Part shown: positions 1 to 6,421 of the stretch, piece by piece
Layout: each line of letters starts with the position of its first letter
How positions within the stretch are numbered: position 1 is the stretch's first letter
Assembly (NCBI GenBank): GCA_905616435.1
Contig: CAJQSU010000035.1
Span: 1 to 6,421 of the forward strand
Length of the DNA: 6,421 nt
Reading direction: 5' to 3'
Origin: an uncultured Candidatus Pelagibacter sp.
GTDB taxonomy: Bacteria > Pseudomonadota > Alphaproteobacteria > Pelagibacterales > Pelagibacteraceae
Made by a program: the position numbers and the translations under genes
Notes under the pieces: generated by a model
The model's database searches: none
What the model saw: only the letters and a program-made list of their open reading frames with translations
Told to the model about the DNA's origin: nothing

Positions 1-346
1 AGTTTTCTATTTTTTCCGCATACTCAAAAGACTCATCTTTTCTAAAGAGTAATTTTGGTAAAAATTTCATAAATACTTTTTTTGATAAAATTTTTCTAAT
101 TAAGAATGAGTATTCTTTAAGTTTATTAATTATCTCATCCTCATCTTTTCCACCTAATGGCATTACATAAGCTTTAGCAATTTTTAAATCTTGGCTCATT
201 TTAACTTCTGTGACTGTAATTATATTTGTCTCTAAATTTGGTACTTTTGCCTCATTTTTAATAAAAATCATACTTAAAGATTGCTTAATCATTTCACCAA
301 CCCTTAGTTGCCTTTGTGAAATGGGTTTTACTTTTTTGTTAGTCAT
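1..346 (-). CDS. rbfA: Ribosome-binding factor A, RbfA (3' end outside window)
   Basis: RbfA is a small cytoplasmic KH-fold protein that binds the immature 30S subunit and helps mature the 16S rRNA 5' end. I translated this frame by hand: 115 codons are open from ATG at 346 to the window edge. The N-terminal helix carries QRQLRVGEMIKQSL (residues 11-24). The central KH strand and turn read VTEVKMSQDLKIAKAYV (45-61), and the late motif LPKLLFRKDES (96-106) is followed by the start of the final helix. These are the standard RbfA landmarks. Family members are usually about 115-140 residues, so only a short tail should be missing. The ATG shares its A with the infB stop (TAATG), which suggests translational coupling. 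A weak purine stretch, GAGAG, lies about 9 nt upstream inside infB. nusA-infB-rbfA is a conserved order, which supports the call. No frame damage is visible. Confidence 0.95.
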   Translation of the reverse strand, partial: MTNKKVKPISQRQLRVGEMIKQSLSMIFIKNEAKVPNLETNIITVTEVKMSQDLKIAKAYVMPLGGKDEDEIINKLKEYSFLIRKILSKKVFMKFLPKLLFRKDESFEYAEKIEN

Positions 347-2565
347 TAAATTGTTCTCTCTTTTGAAGTCACATTAAACGCTTCTATTGTGTCATCTTTT
401 TGAAAATCCATATAATCTTTTATCGTAATTCCACATTCCTGGCCATTACTTACCTGTTTCGCCTGGTTTTTTTCCCTAAATATAGTGCCAACTTTTCCAG
501 TATAAATAATAGCTCCATCTCTAATTAGTCTAACATCCGAAGTGCTAGTAATTTCTCCTTCTGTGATCTTGCATCCGGCAACTTTTCCTGCTCCAGAAAC
601 TTTGAAGATTTCTAAAATTTGTGCAGTACCTGAAATTGTCTCTTGAACATCGGGAGAAAGTAATCCTGACATTCTTTGTTTAATGTAGTCTAAAACTTCA
701 TAGATAATATTGTAAGAAAATATTTTTATATTTTCATTTTCAGCAAGTTTTTTTGCTTCTTTGCTTGGTTTAACATTAAATGCAATCAAGACAGCATTTG
801 AAGCTTTAGCTAACGTCACATCTGTTTCAGTAACCATGCCAATGTCAGATAAAATAATTTTTGGTTTTACTTCGTCATGTTTAATTTGGCTGATAGCATT
901 TTTAATTGCCTCTGATGATCCATGTACATCTGATTTAATTATTAAATTTAATTCTTCGGCTAATTTATCAGAAAAAGCAGATTCTTGAGTTGCGAAAGAT
1001 AATGGATTTTTTACCTCTTTTGATTCTTGAGCTCTATTTCCACTTAATGTCTTAGCTTCTTTCTCATTATCCAAAACAATAAAATCATCACCTGCTTTTG
1101 AAGCACCATTAATACCCAGAATTTCGACAGGCGTTGAAGGCGAAGCTTCATTAATATTTTTACCTTTATCGTTAATGATTGCTCTTACTTTTCCCCATTG
1201 TAATCCACTTACGAAGAAATCACCTTTTTTAAGAGTTCCTGTTGTTACTATAATGGTTGCAACTGGACCTCTGCCAATATCAATTTTAGATTCTAGAACA
1301 ACTCCTGTTGCCTTTGATTCAAAGTCAGTTTTTAAATCTAAAATTTCAGCTTGAAGAACAATGGCCTCAACCAACTTTTCTAAATTTAGTTTTGTTTTAG
1401 CTGAAATTTCAACCATTAAGGTATCTCCTGATAAATCTTCAGCAATTAATTCATATTCTAGTAATTGATTTTTAATTTTTTGTGGGTCTGCATCTGGCAA
1501 ATCACATTTATTAATCGCAACAACAATTGGAACCTTGGCAGCTTTTGCGTGTTTAATTGACTCAACTGTTTGAGGTTTAACACCATCATCAGCTGCAACA
1601 ACCAACACCACAACGTCTGTTAATTTTGAACCTCTTGCTCTCATCTCTGTAAAAGCAGCATGACCTGGTGTATCAATAAATGTTAATTTATTTGACTGAC
1701 TTTCAATTTGATAAGCACCAATATGTTGTGTAATACCACCGAATTCTCCAGATACTACATTGGCACTTCTCAACACATCTAAAACTGAAGTTTTTCCATG
1801 ATCAACATGCCCCATTACTGTTACTATAGGAGGTCTATTTTTTAAATTTTCTACTCTTGTCGCTTTAATTTTTTTAATTGTTTCTTCTGTTTTTTCTCCA
1901 CGAATAGGATTGTGTCCAAATTCTTTAACTAAAAATTCCGCAGTATCTGCTGCTAAAGTTTGATTAATTGTAACCGTTACACCCATTCCAAAAAGGTATT
2001 TGATTACATTGCTAGATTGCTCTGCCATTCTATTTGCAAGCTCTCGAACAGTTATAGCTTCTGGAATATTAATATCTCTTTTAATAGGTTTTAAGTTTTC
2101 TCTATTTTCATCTTTATTTAAATTCTTTTGTTCTTTTTCTCTAGCCCTTTTTACTGATGCCAGACTTCTCTCTCTTGCTTCAATCTCATCGCTTAACGCT
2201 CTTGAGACTGTTAGTTTTGTTTCTCTTTTATTTGTTCCTAATTTTTGTTTTTTCCCTTCACTGTCACCTTTAAGTCTTTTCGTGGCTCTTTGTTCGGCAA
2301 GCTTTCTTCTTTCAAAATCATTATTAATTGGTGGAGTTTTTGCACTGAATGAAGGCTTTAAAGATGCTCCACGATTAAATGACGATGCTGGTTTTGGTCT
2401 TGTGCTACTACTAGAGGGCTTAAAAGAACCTCCCTTTTTAACAAAATTACTTTTTGATTTTTCGATTACAACTGAATTTTTGCCCTGGGTTTTAGCAATC
2501 TCAATATTTTTGATCGATTTTTCGGCTATACCAGAAATTGTTAATTTTGTTTTTTTGTTTTCCAT
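346..2565 (-). CDS. infB: Translation initiation factor IF-2
   Basis: IF-2 is the GTPase that brings initiator fMet-tRNA to the 30S subunit and promotes subunit joining. The 739-residue protein is complete. Residues 1-165 are a basic, low-complexity, helix-rich tail. An IF2_N module follows at about 166-217. The G domain (about 245-412) shows G1 GHVDHGKT (252-259), switch I GGITQ (276-280), G3 DTPG (298-301), G4 NKCD (352-355) and G5 SAK (388-390). Domain II is at about 415-505, domain III at about 530-635, and the C2 fMet-tRNA-binding domain at about 640-736. C2 contains AGC (Cys665) and ECG (Glu710-Cys711), positions that match residues known to matter for fMet binding in Bacillus IF2. It is shorter than E. 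coli IF2 (890), with the difference in the N-terminal tail. It starts 10 bp after the nusA stop with only a weak GAG ribosome-binding site overlapping that stop, so coupling to nusA is likely. Its own stop overlaps the rbfA start. Confidence 0.98.
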   Translation of the reverse strand: MENKKTKLTISGIAEKSIKNIEIAKTQGKNSVVIEKSKSNFVKKGGSFKPSSSSTRPKPASSFNRGASLKPSFSAKTPPINNDFERRKLAEQRATKRLKGDSEGKKQKLGTNKRETKLTVSRALSDEIEARERSLASVKRAREKEQKNLNKDENRENLKPIKRDINIPEAITVRELANRMAEQSSNVIKYLFGMGVTVTINQTLAADTAEFLVKEFGHNPIRGEKTEETIKKIKATRVENLKNRPPIVTVMGHVDHGKTSVLDVLRSANVVSGEFGGITQHIGAYQIESQSNKLTFIDTPGHAAFTEMRARGSKLTDVVVLVVAADDGVKPQTVESIKHAKAAKVPIVVAINKCDLPDADPQKIKNQLLEYELIAEDLSGDTLMVEISAKTKLNLEKLVEAIVLQAEILDLKTDFESKATGVVLESKIDIGRGPVATIIVTTGTLKKGDFFVSGLQWGKVRAIINDKGKNINEASPSTPVEILGINGASKAGDDFIVLDNEKEAKTLSGNRAQESKEVKNPLSFATQESAFSDKLAEELNLIIKSDVHGSSEAIKNAISQIKHDEVKPKIILSDIGMVTETDVTLAKASNAVLIAFNVKPSKEAKKLAENENIKIFSYNIIYEVLDYIKQRMSGLLSPDVQETISGTAQILEIFKVSGAGKVAGCKITEGEITSTSDVRLIRDGAIIYTGKVGTIFREKNQAKQVSNGQECGITIKDYMDFQKDDTIEAFNVTSKERTI

Positions 2566-2575
2566 AACTCATTAC

Positions 2576-4129
2576 TCAATCTTTATAAATAATATTTCTT
2601 GCAGACATAATTAGTTCGTCCGACTCTTCTTTTGATAAAGCAAAGTCTTCCAAATAACCTTGGATTTTCACTCGTTCACCTTTAACCACATCATATCCAC
2701 CTGTAAGTTCATCTGATGCTAAATCAGCAAAGTCTCCTAGTGTTAAAATTTTTTGTTCACCTAACGTAACTAACATCCCTGGCGTTAATCCTTTTAAATT
2801 AATTAAAGCTTCTTCTAGACCAAGGTCTTTAATTCTTTGAGAAATATCTTCTTGATCTTTTTCATGAAATTCTTTTGCTCTTTCTATTAATGCTTTTGCC
2901 GTATCTTCTTCGATACCTTCAATTTTCATTAAATCTTCAGCGTTACTATCTTTAATATCACCTATTGATGAGAAGCCTTCGGCAACGAGTAACTGACCAA
3001 GTGTTTCATCTAACTCTAAATTTTTAACAAAATTTTCCGTTTTTTCTTTAAATTCTAATTGTCTTCTTTCTGAGTCTTCGGCATCAGTCATTATGTTAAT
3101 TTCAAAGTTTAATAACTTGGTTGCCAATCTAACATTTTGACCTCTTCTTCCAATTGCTTTACTTAAATTTTCTTCAGTTAAAATTACATCCAGTTTTTTT
3201 CTTTCTAAATCCACATTAACTCTTTGAACTTCTGCAGGTGACAATGCATTTGAAACTAATATAGCTGGATCTTCAGACCAGTTAACAATATCAATTTTCT
3301 CACCTTGTAGTTCATTCACTACTGCTTGCACTCTTGAACCTCTCATACCTACACATGCTCCAACAGGATCTAAAGATGTATCTACTGCTTTAACACAAAT
3401 TTTTGCTCTACTTCCTGGGTCTCTTGATGAGGATTTAATCTCAATTAAACCATCGTAAATTTCAGGAACTTCTTGAACAAATAATTTTTCCATAAACTTA
3501 GGGTGTGCTCTCGATAAAAAGATTTGCTGGCCTCTTGGCTCTCTTCTAACATCATAACAATAAGCTTTAATTCTATCTCCAGCTTTAATATTTTCTCTTG
3601 GTATCATTTCATTTTTTTGGATAATTGCTTCAGTTCTACCAAGGTCTACAATTACATTTCCAAATTCTAATCTTTTTACAATACCACTTAAAATTGAATC
3701 TTTTTTATCTATAAAATCGTTGAATTGCCTTTCTCTTTCAGCTTCTCTTACATTCGTACTGATTACTTGTTTTGCGGTTTGAGCGGCTATTCTTCCAAAA
3801 TCAAATGATGGAAGTGGTTGTAAAACTTCATCTCCAGCTTTTTTGTCTTTGTGGATTTCATTAAGTAAAATTGCATCTTCAAGTTTAATTTCTGTATTAC
3901 CATTCTCTGGATTTTCTGAAATTATCAATTTTCTAAAAAGTTCAATGTCACCATTCTCTCGATCAATTAAAACTATGATTTCATTGTCCTGACCAAATTT
4001 AGATTTTGCGGCTTTTGCTATTCCGGTTTCCATTGAACTAATAATCAATTCCATATCAATAGATTTTTCCAAGGCAACTGCTTCTGCAATTCTTAATAAT
4101 TCTAGTTTATCTGATCTTTTATTTAACAT
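2576..4129 (-). CDS. nusA: Transcription termination/antitermination factor NusA
   Basis: NusA binds RNA polymerase and nascent RNA. It promotes pausing and intrinsic termination, and acts in antitermination complexes. The chosen start (ATG at 4129) gives 517 residues: an N-terminal polymerase-binding domain (about 1-130), S1 domain (about 144-207), KH1 with VGACVGMRG (256-264), KH2 with AIGRRGQNV (325-333), and two C-terminal helix-hairpin-helix-like repeats (about 370-423 and 437-505). This is the alphaproteobacterial layout, a little longer than E. coli NusA (495). I rejected an in-frame ATG at 4168. Its 13 extra codons would run through the terminator-like hairpin and T-tract, resemble nothing in NusA, and lie upstream of a good GGAG site (4141-4144) that fits the 4129 start. 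RimP, usually encoded just before nusA, is not here. infB follows after 10 bp. Expression is probably controlled through the leader hairpin. Confidence 0.97.
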   Translation of the reverse strand: MLNKRSDKLELLRIAEAVALEKSIDMELIISSMETGIAKAAKSKFGQDNEIIVLIDRENGDIELFRKLIISENPENGNTEIKLEDAILLNEIHKDKKAGDEVLQPLPSFDFGRIAAQTAKQVISTNVREAERERQFNDFIDKKDSILSGIVKRLEFGNVIVDLGRTEAIIQKNEMIPRENIKAGDRIKAYCYDVRREPRGQQIFLSRAHPKFMEKLFVQEVPEIYDGLIEIKSSSRDPGSRAKICVKAVDTSLDPVGACVGMRGSRVQAVVNELQGEKIDIVNWSEDPAILVSNALSPAEVQRVNVDLERKKLDVILTEENLSKAIGRRGQNVRLATKLLNFEINIMTDAEDSERRQLEFKEKTENFVKNLELDETLGQLLVAEGFSSIGDIKDSNAEDLMKIEGIEEDTAKALIERAKEFHEKDQEDISQRIKDLGLEEALINLKGLTPGMLVTLGEQKILTLGDFADLASDELTGGYDVVKGERVKIQGYLEDFALSKEESDELIMSARNIIYKD

Positions 4130-4140
4130 GTTTTTGTTTG

Positions 4141-4144
4141 CTCC
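4141..4144 (-). promoter_or_regulatory. nusA ribosome-binding site abutting a terminator T-tract
   Basis: Read on the minus strand, GGAG occupies 4144 to 4141, and an 11-nt A-rich spacer leads to the ATG at 4129. It is the only good Shine-Dalgarno nearby and it decides the nusA start. It begins at the base right after the nine-T run of the hairpin, so transcription that stops in the T-tract would end before the ribosome-binding site is made. Whether the hairpin also affects ribosome access is unknown. Confidence 0.7.
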
Positions 4145-4171
4145 AAAAAAAAATGGGCTGAAGCCCACTTT
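4145..4171 (-). terminator. Intrinsic-terminator-like hairpin in the nusA leader (possible attenuator)
   Basis: On the minus strand the core stem is TGGGC (4167-4163), loop TTCA (4162-4159), GCCCA (4158-4154), followed at once by nine T (4153-4145). A flanking AAAG (4171-4168) can extend the stem against the first four T, with one G-U pair, to about 9 bp. A GC-rich stem followed by a pure U-run is the classic Rho-independent form, and it stands out sharply in such AT-rich DNA. On the plus strand the stem is followed by CTTTG, so it should work only leftwards. It lies 54 bp after the metK stop and ends 15 bp before the nusA ATG. It could end the lnt-metK transcript, attenuate nusA, or do both. 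No promoter fits between it and nusA. Confidence 0.8.
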
Positions 4172-4174
4172 GTA

Positions 4175-4223
4175 AATTCAATAATGTAAGGGCAATATAT
4201 TAAATTTTTTTTTTAATTCAATA
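4175..4223. repeat. 9-bp direct repeat flanking the candidate nusA promoter
   Basis: The plus-strand word AATTCAATA occurs at 4175-4183 and again at 4215-4223, 40 bp apart start to start. The pair spans most of the metK-nusA gap, one copy at the metK stop and one just before the hairpin. On the minus strand each copy contains TTGAAT. The distal copy is the proposed -35 element. The word is AT-rich, so chance is a reasonable explanation. A pair of regulator sites is only a possibility. Confidence 0.4.
4194..4221 (-). promoter_or_regulatory. Candidate sigma70-type promoter for nusA-infB-rbfA
   Basis: On the minus strand, TTGAAT (4221-4216, four of six bases of the -35 consensus) is followed by a 16-bp spacer and TATATT (4199-4194, five of six of the -10 consensus). 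The spacer contains a run of ten A. A start near 4187 would give a leader of about 58 nt with the hairpin beginning about 16 nt in. AT-rich DNA throws up such matches often, so this is a suggestion. In its favour is the position in the only non-coding gap of the window, directly upstream of an operon-like block. Confidence 0.35.
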
Positions 4224-4225
4224 GA

Positions 4226-5395
4226 CTATTTTGAAAAAACGCTAGTTTTATCTGTCTTTTCCCAAGAAAATGCACCGTCACTTTCAGGTGCTCTACCGAA
4301 ATGACCATATGCTGCAGTTTTTTCATAGATTGGCTTATTAAGGTTTAACATCTCTCTAATTCCCCTAGGACTTAAATCAAAATTTTCTTTGATTTTTTCT
4401 TCAACAAATTTATTTTTTTCTAAATCGTCATCAAATAAATCAACATAAATCGAAAGTGGTTTTGAAACACCTATTGCGTAAGCAAGTTGGATTAAGCATT
4501 TGTCTGCAATTTTTGATGCAACAATATTTTTTGCTATGTATCTTGAGGCATAAGCGGCAGATCTATCAACTTTAGTTGGATCTTTTCCAGAAAATGCTCC
4601 ACCACCATGAGGGGCAGCTCCACCATAAGTGTCTACTATAATTTTTCTTCCAGTTAATCCACAATCACCATCCGGTCCACCAATTACAAAGTTTCCTGTT
4701 GGGTTCACATAAAATTCCTCTTCATCAAATCCTTCTAGAAAGTTTTTTGGAATAGAATTTAGCATATAAGGTCTAAGTAATTCTCTCACTTTGGCTTGAT
4801 CTACATCAGCAGAATGTTGTGATGAAATTACAACTGATTTTATTTTTTTTGGTTTTCCATTTTCATATTCAAATGTCACCTGACTTTTAGAATCTGGTTC
4901 AATGCTGTTTAATTTACCTGACTTCCGATCTTGAGCCATTAATCTTAAAATTTTATGTGAATAATGGATTGGAGCTGGCATCAATTCTTCTGTTTCATTA
5001 CAAGCATAACCAAACATAATTCCTTGGTCTCCAGCACCCTCGTCTTTATCTCCCGAAGAATCTACGCCCATAGCTATATCGGCTGACTGAGAGTGTAAAT
5101 GGCTTTCAATTTTAGTTGCCTCTTTCCAGGTAAAACCATCCTGGTCATATCCAATATCTTTAATACAATCTCTAACTTTTTGGATTAAATCATCTTTTTT
5201 AATTTCAGGTCCCCTCACTTCTCCGGCAAGCACAACTTTATTTGTAGTTGTTAAAGTCTCACACGCAACTCTAGAAAATGGGTCCTTAGATAAATAGCTA
5301 TCGACCACCATGTCAGAAATTCTATCAGAAACTTTATCTGGGTGTCCTTCAGAAACAGACTCGCTCGTAAAAAGATAATTTTTTAAATTACTCAT
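4226..5395 (-). CDS. metK: S-adenosylmethionine synthetase (methionine adenosyltransferase)
   Basis: MetK makes S-adenosylmethionine from methionine and ATP in the cytoplasm, releasing phosphate and pyrophosphate. It supplies the methyl donor of the cell. The protein is complete at 389 residues (E. coli 384). The N-terminal signature runs [13 protein letters not shown], with the ATP-site GHPDK at 17-21. The MetK signature [12 protein letters not shown] lies at 120-131. [12 protein letters not shown] (248-259) and the glycine-rich P-loop-like GGGAFSGKD (264-272), continuing into KVDRSAAY, complete the active site, and all the expected motifs look intact. The ATG at 5395 overlaps the last base of lnt's stop codon partner (TAATG), and an AGGA site sits 7 nt upstream inside lnt, so metK is co-transcribed and probably coupled to lnt. 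No space exists for a SAM riboswitch directly ahead of it. A 96-bp gap with a terminator-like hairpin follows. Confidence 0.98.
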   Translation of the reverse strand: MSNLKNYLFTSESVSEGHPDKVSDRISDMVVDSYLSKDPFSRVACETLTTTNKVVLAGEVRGPEIKKDDLIQKVRDCIKDIGYDQDGFTWKEATKIESHLHSQSADIAMGVDSSGDKDEGAGDQGIMFGYACNETEELMPAPIHYSHKILRLMAQDRKSGKLNSIEPDSKSQVTFEYENGKPKKIKSVVISSQHSADVDQAKVRELLRPYMLNSIPKNFLEGFDEEEFYVNPTGNFVIGGPDGDCGLTGRKIIVDTYGGAAPHGGGAFSGKDPTKVDRSAAYASRYIAKNIVASKIADKCLIQLAYAIGVSKPLSIYVDLFDDDLEKNKFVEEKIKENFDLSPRGIREMLNLNKPIYEKTAAYGHFGRAPESDGAFSWEKTDKTSVFSK

Positions 5396-6421
5396 TATGA
5401 AATCCTATTAAATGAAAATATCAAAAAAATATACAACAAAATTATTATTAAAAACATTTTATTACCGTGCTGTGAAAACAAGGTTATATTAACAATTCTT
5501 TTCTCAGAAAAATCTATATAACCTGAATTTCCAAAGGAAATTTCTTTTTCAATAATTCCCAATGGATTAATTATTGCTGCAATTCCATTATTAGCAGATC
5601 TTATCAGGTACTTTCCACTTTCTATTGCTCGAAAAATACTATGTGTAAAATGTTGATGTGGACCAACAGAATCGCCAAACCAACCATCTTCAGAAATATT
5701 AATGATATAATCAAATTCAGGGTTATCAAAAATTTTCCCTGAATAAATTATTTCGTAACAAATTAATGGTAATAATTTTATGTCAAAATTATTTTGAGTA
5801 ATGTTAATTATCTCTCGATTTTTACCTCTGCTGTAAGATTGATAATTATTAGTTAAAGATTTTAAACCAATACTTCCTAGTATTTTTTCAAAAGGTAAAA
5901 ATTCTCCAAACGGAACAAGATTAACCTTATTGTAAATATTGATTAAATTGATCTCATGGTCATAAAATGAAAAGGAATTATAAAATAGATCTTTGTCTAC
6001 ATCAGTTTGATGGCCATTAATTCCTATTCCCAATAAATGATTCTTATTAAATTTATTTTTAAATAAAAAATCATAATCTTTAAGTTCTGATTGGTTAATA
6101 TTTGGAATTATTCCCTCAGGCCAAATAAAGAGTGTTCGATTATCTAAATTAGGTTCACTAAGTTCTATTAATTCGTCAATTACAGATACGGTGTCTGTAT
6201 TTCCATAAAATCTACCTAAATCTATGTTTGATCCTATTGCTCTTATTACAAAATCATTTTGGATTAATTCTGATGATTGAAATGTTTTAATTTTTGAAGA
6301 TCCAACAACATATAAAATGATTGGTGATAATAAGAAAAAAATACATACAGCTATTTCTTTTCTATTCTTCCTTAAAATGAAAATAGCTGGGCTTGTAAAA
6401 AAAGTTATACACAACATGTTA
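5395..6421 (-). CDS. lnt: Apolipoprotein N-acyltransferase Lnt (5' end outside window)
   Basis: Lnt adds the third acyl chain to the N-terminal cysteine of lipoproteins at the periplasmic face of the inner membrane, using phospholipid as donor. About 340 C-terminal residues are visible, against roughly 500 in the family; the missing part should be most of the N-terminal membrane helices. The frame stays open to the edge, so the ATG at 6417 is probably internal. Numbering from it, hydrophobic segments occupy about 2-15 and 22-39, a nitrilase-fold domain about 50-310, and a final membrane helix about 320-337. The catalytic triad is present: Glu101 in WPEG, Lys164 in [12 protein letters not shown], and Cys220 in ICYE. 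Glu172 and Tyr221-Glu222, also important in E. coli Lnt, are kept. SEDGWFG (242-248) and SANNGIAA (274-281) are further family landmarks. Some conserved tryptophan positions are altered. The stop overlaps the metK start. Confidence 0.93.
   Translation of the reverse strand, partial: NMLCITFFTSPAIFILRKNRKEIAVCIFFLLSPIILYVVGSSKIKTFQSSELIQNDFVIRAIGSNIDLGRFYGNTDTVSVIDELIELSEPNLDNRTLFIWPEGIIPNINQSELKDYDFLFKNKFNKNHLLGIGINGHQTDVDKDLFYNSFSFYDHEINLINIYNKVNLVPFGEFLPFEKILGSIGLKSLTNNYQSYSRGKNREIINITQNNFDIKLLPLICYEIIYSGKIFDNPEFDYIINISEDGWFGDSVGPHQHFTHSIFRAIESGKYLIRSANNGIAAIINPLGIIEKEISFGNSGYIDFSEKRIVNITLFSQHGNKMFLIIILLYIFLIFSFNRIS
5403..5406 (-). promoter_or_regulatory. metK ribosome-binding site inside the end of lnt
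   Basis: On the minus strand AGGA (5406-5403) lies 7 nt before the metK ATG, within the last codons of lnt. It supports the 5395 start and means that metK can be initiated both by coupling through the TAATG joint and by its own ribosome-binding site. Confidence 0.65.

Noticed and set aside
761..988. Plus-strand open frame of 75 codons opposite infB domain III.
   Set aside because: It is an antisense shadow of conserved IF2 sequence, without a convincing ribosome-binding site or family resemblance.
2000..2614. Plus-strand open frame of about 204 codons opposite the infB N-terminal region.
   Set aside because: It is antisense to a strongly supported gene. Its Leu/Phe/Ser-rich translation is what the complement of Lys/Glu-rich codons gives, and it has no recognisable domain.
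4130..4168. In-frame ATG at 4168 giving a 13-residue longer NusA (MGFSPFFFGANKN).
   Set aside because: The extra codons translate the hairpin and T-tract, resemble no NusA N-terminus, and bypass the good GGAG placed for the ATG at 4129.
4145..4171. Hairpin as a bidirectional terminator.
   Set aside because: On the plus strand the stem is followed by CTTTG, not a T-run, and there is no plus-strand gene to terminate.
4130..4225. A small RNA, riboswitch aptamer or hidden small gene in the metK-nusA gap.
   Set aside because: The space is mostly poly-A/T, with one simple hairpin and no multi-stem structure. No start plus ribosome-binding site opens a credible small frame.
6415..6417. ATG at 6417 as the true start of lnt.
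   Set aside because: The frame remains open to the edge, most of the N-terminal membrane region of Lnt would be missing, and no upstream sequence is available to judge a ribosome-binding site. It is treated as internal.

Overview
The window looks like a piece of an AT-rich, compact alphaproteobacterial chromosome, most likely SAR11 (Pelagibacterales) or a close relative. The reasons are strong A/T bias at third codon positions, Lys/Asn/Ile-rich proteins, almost no intergenic DNA, and alphaproteobacterial-looking NusA and RbfA sequences. The lineage is an inference from style and protein resemblance; no search was run.

All five genes lie on the minus strand and are read from the right edge to the left: lnt (5' end outside the window), metK, nusA, infB, rbfA (last codons outside the window). 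lnt and metK overlap by one base (TAATG). They make an upstream pair: an inner-membrane enzyme that N-acylates lipoproteins, and the enzyme that makes S-adenosylmethionine. nusA, infB and rbfA form a downstream block of transcription, translation and ribosome-maturation genes. nusA and infB are 10 bp apart, and infB and rbfA share a second TAATG overlap. This is the conserved nusA-infB-rbfA core of the bacterial nusA operon.

The only real gap is the 96 bp between metK and nusA (4130-4225). It holds a candidate sigma70-type promoter, a 9-bp direct repeat, and a clear Rho-independent-type hairpin followed by nine T on the minus strand. The T-tract directly abuts the nusA Shine-Dalgarno, so there is no room for a promoter between hairpin and start codon. 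Every nusA transcript should therefore pass through this hairpin. That makes it a candidate attenuator, possibly one through which NusA, itself a termination factor, controls its own operon.

Two genes often found just upstream of nusA in proteobacteria (rimP, and trmB in many alphaproteobacteria) are absent here, as is ylxR between nusA and infB. Otherwise the content is ordinary housekeeping. I saw no mobile element, CRISPR array, tRNA, rRNA or new defence-like system.
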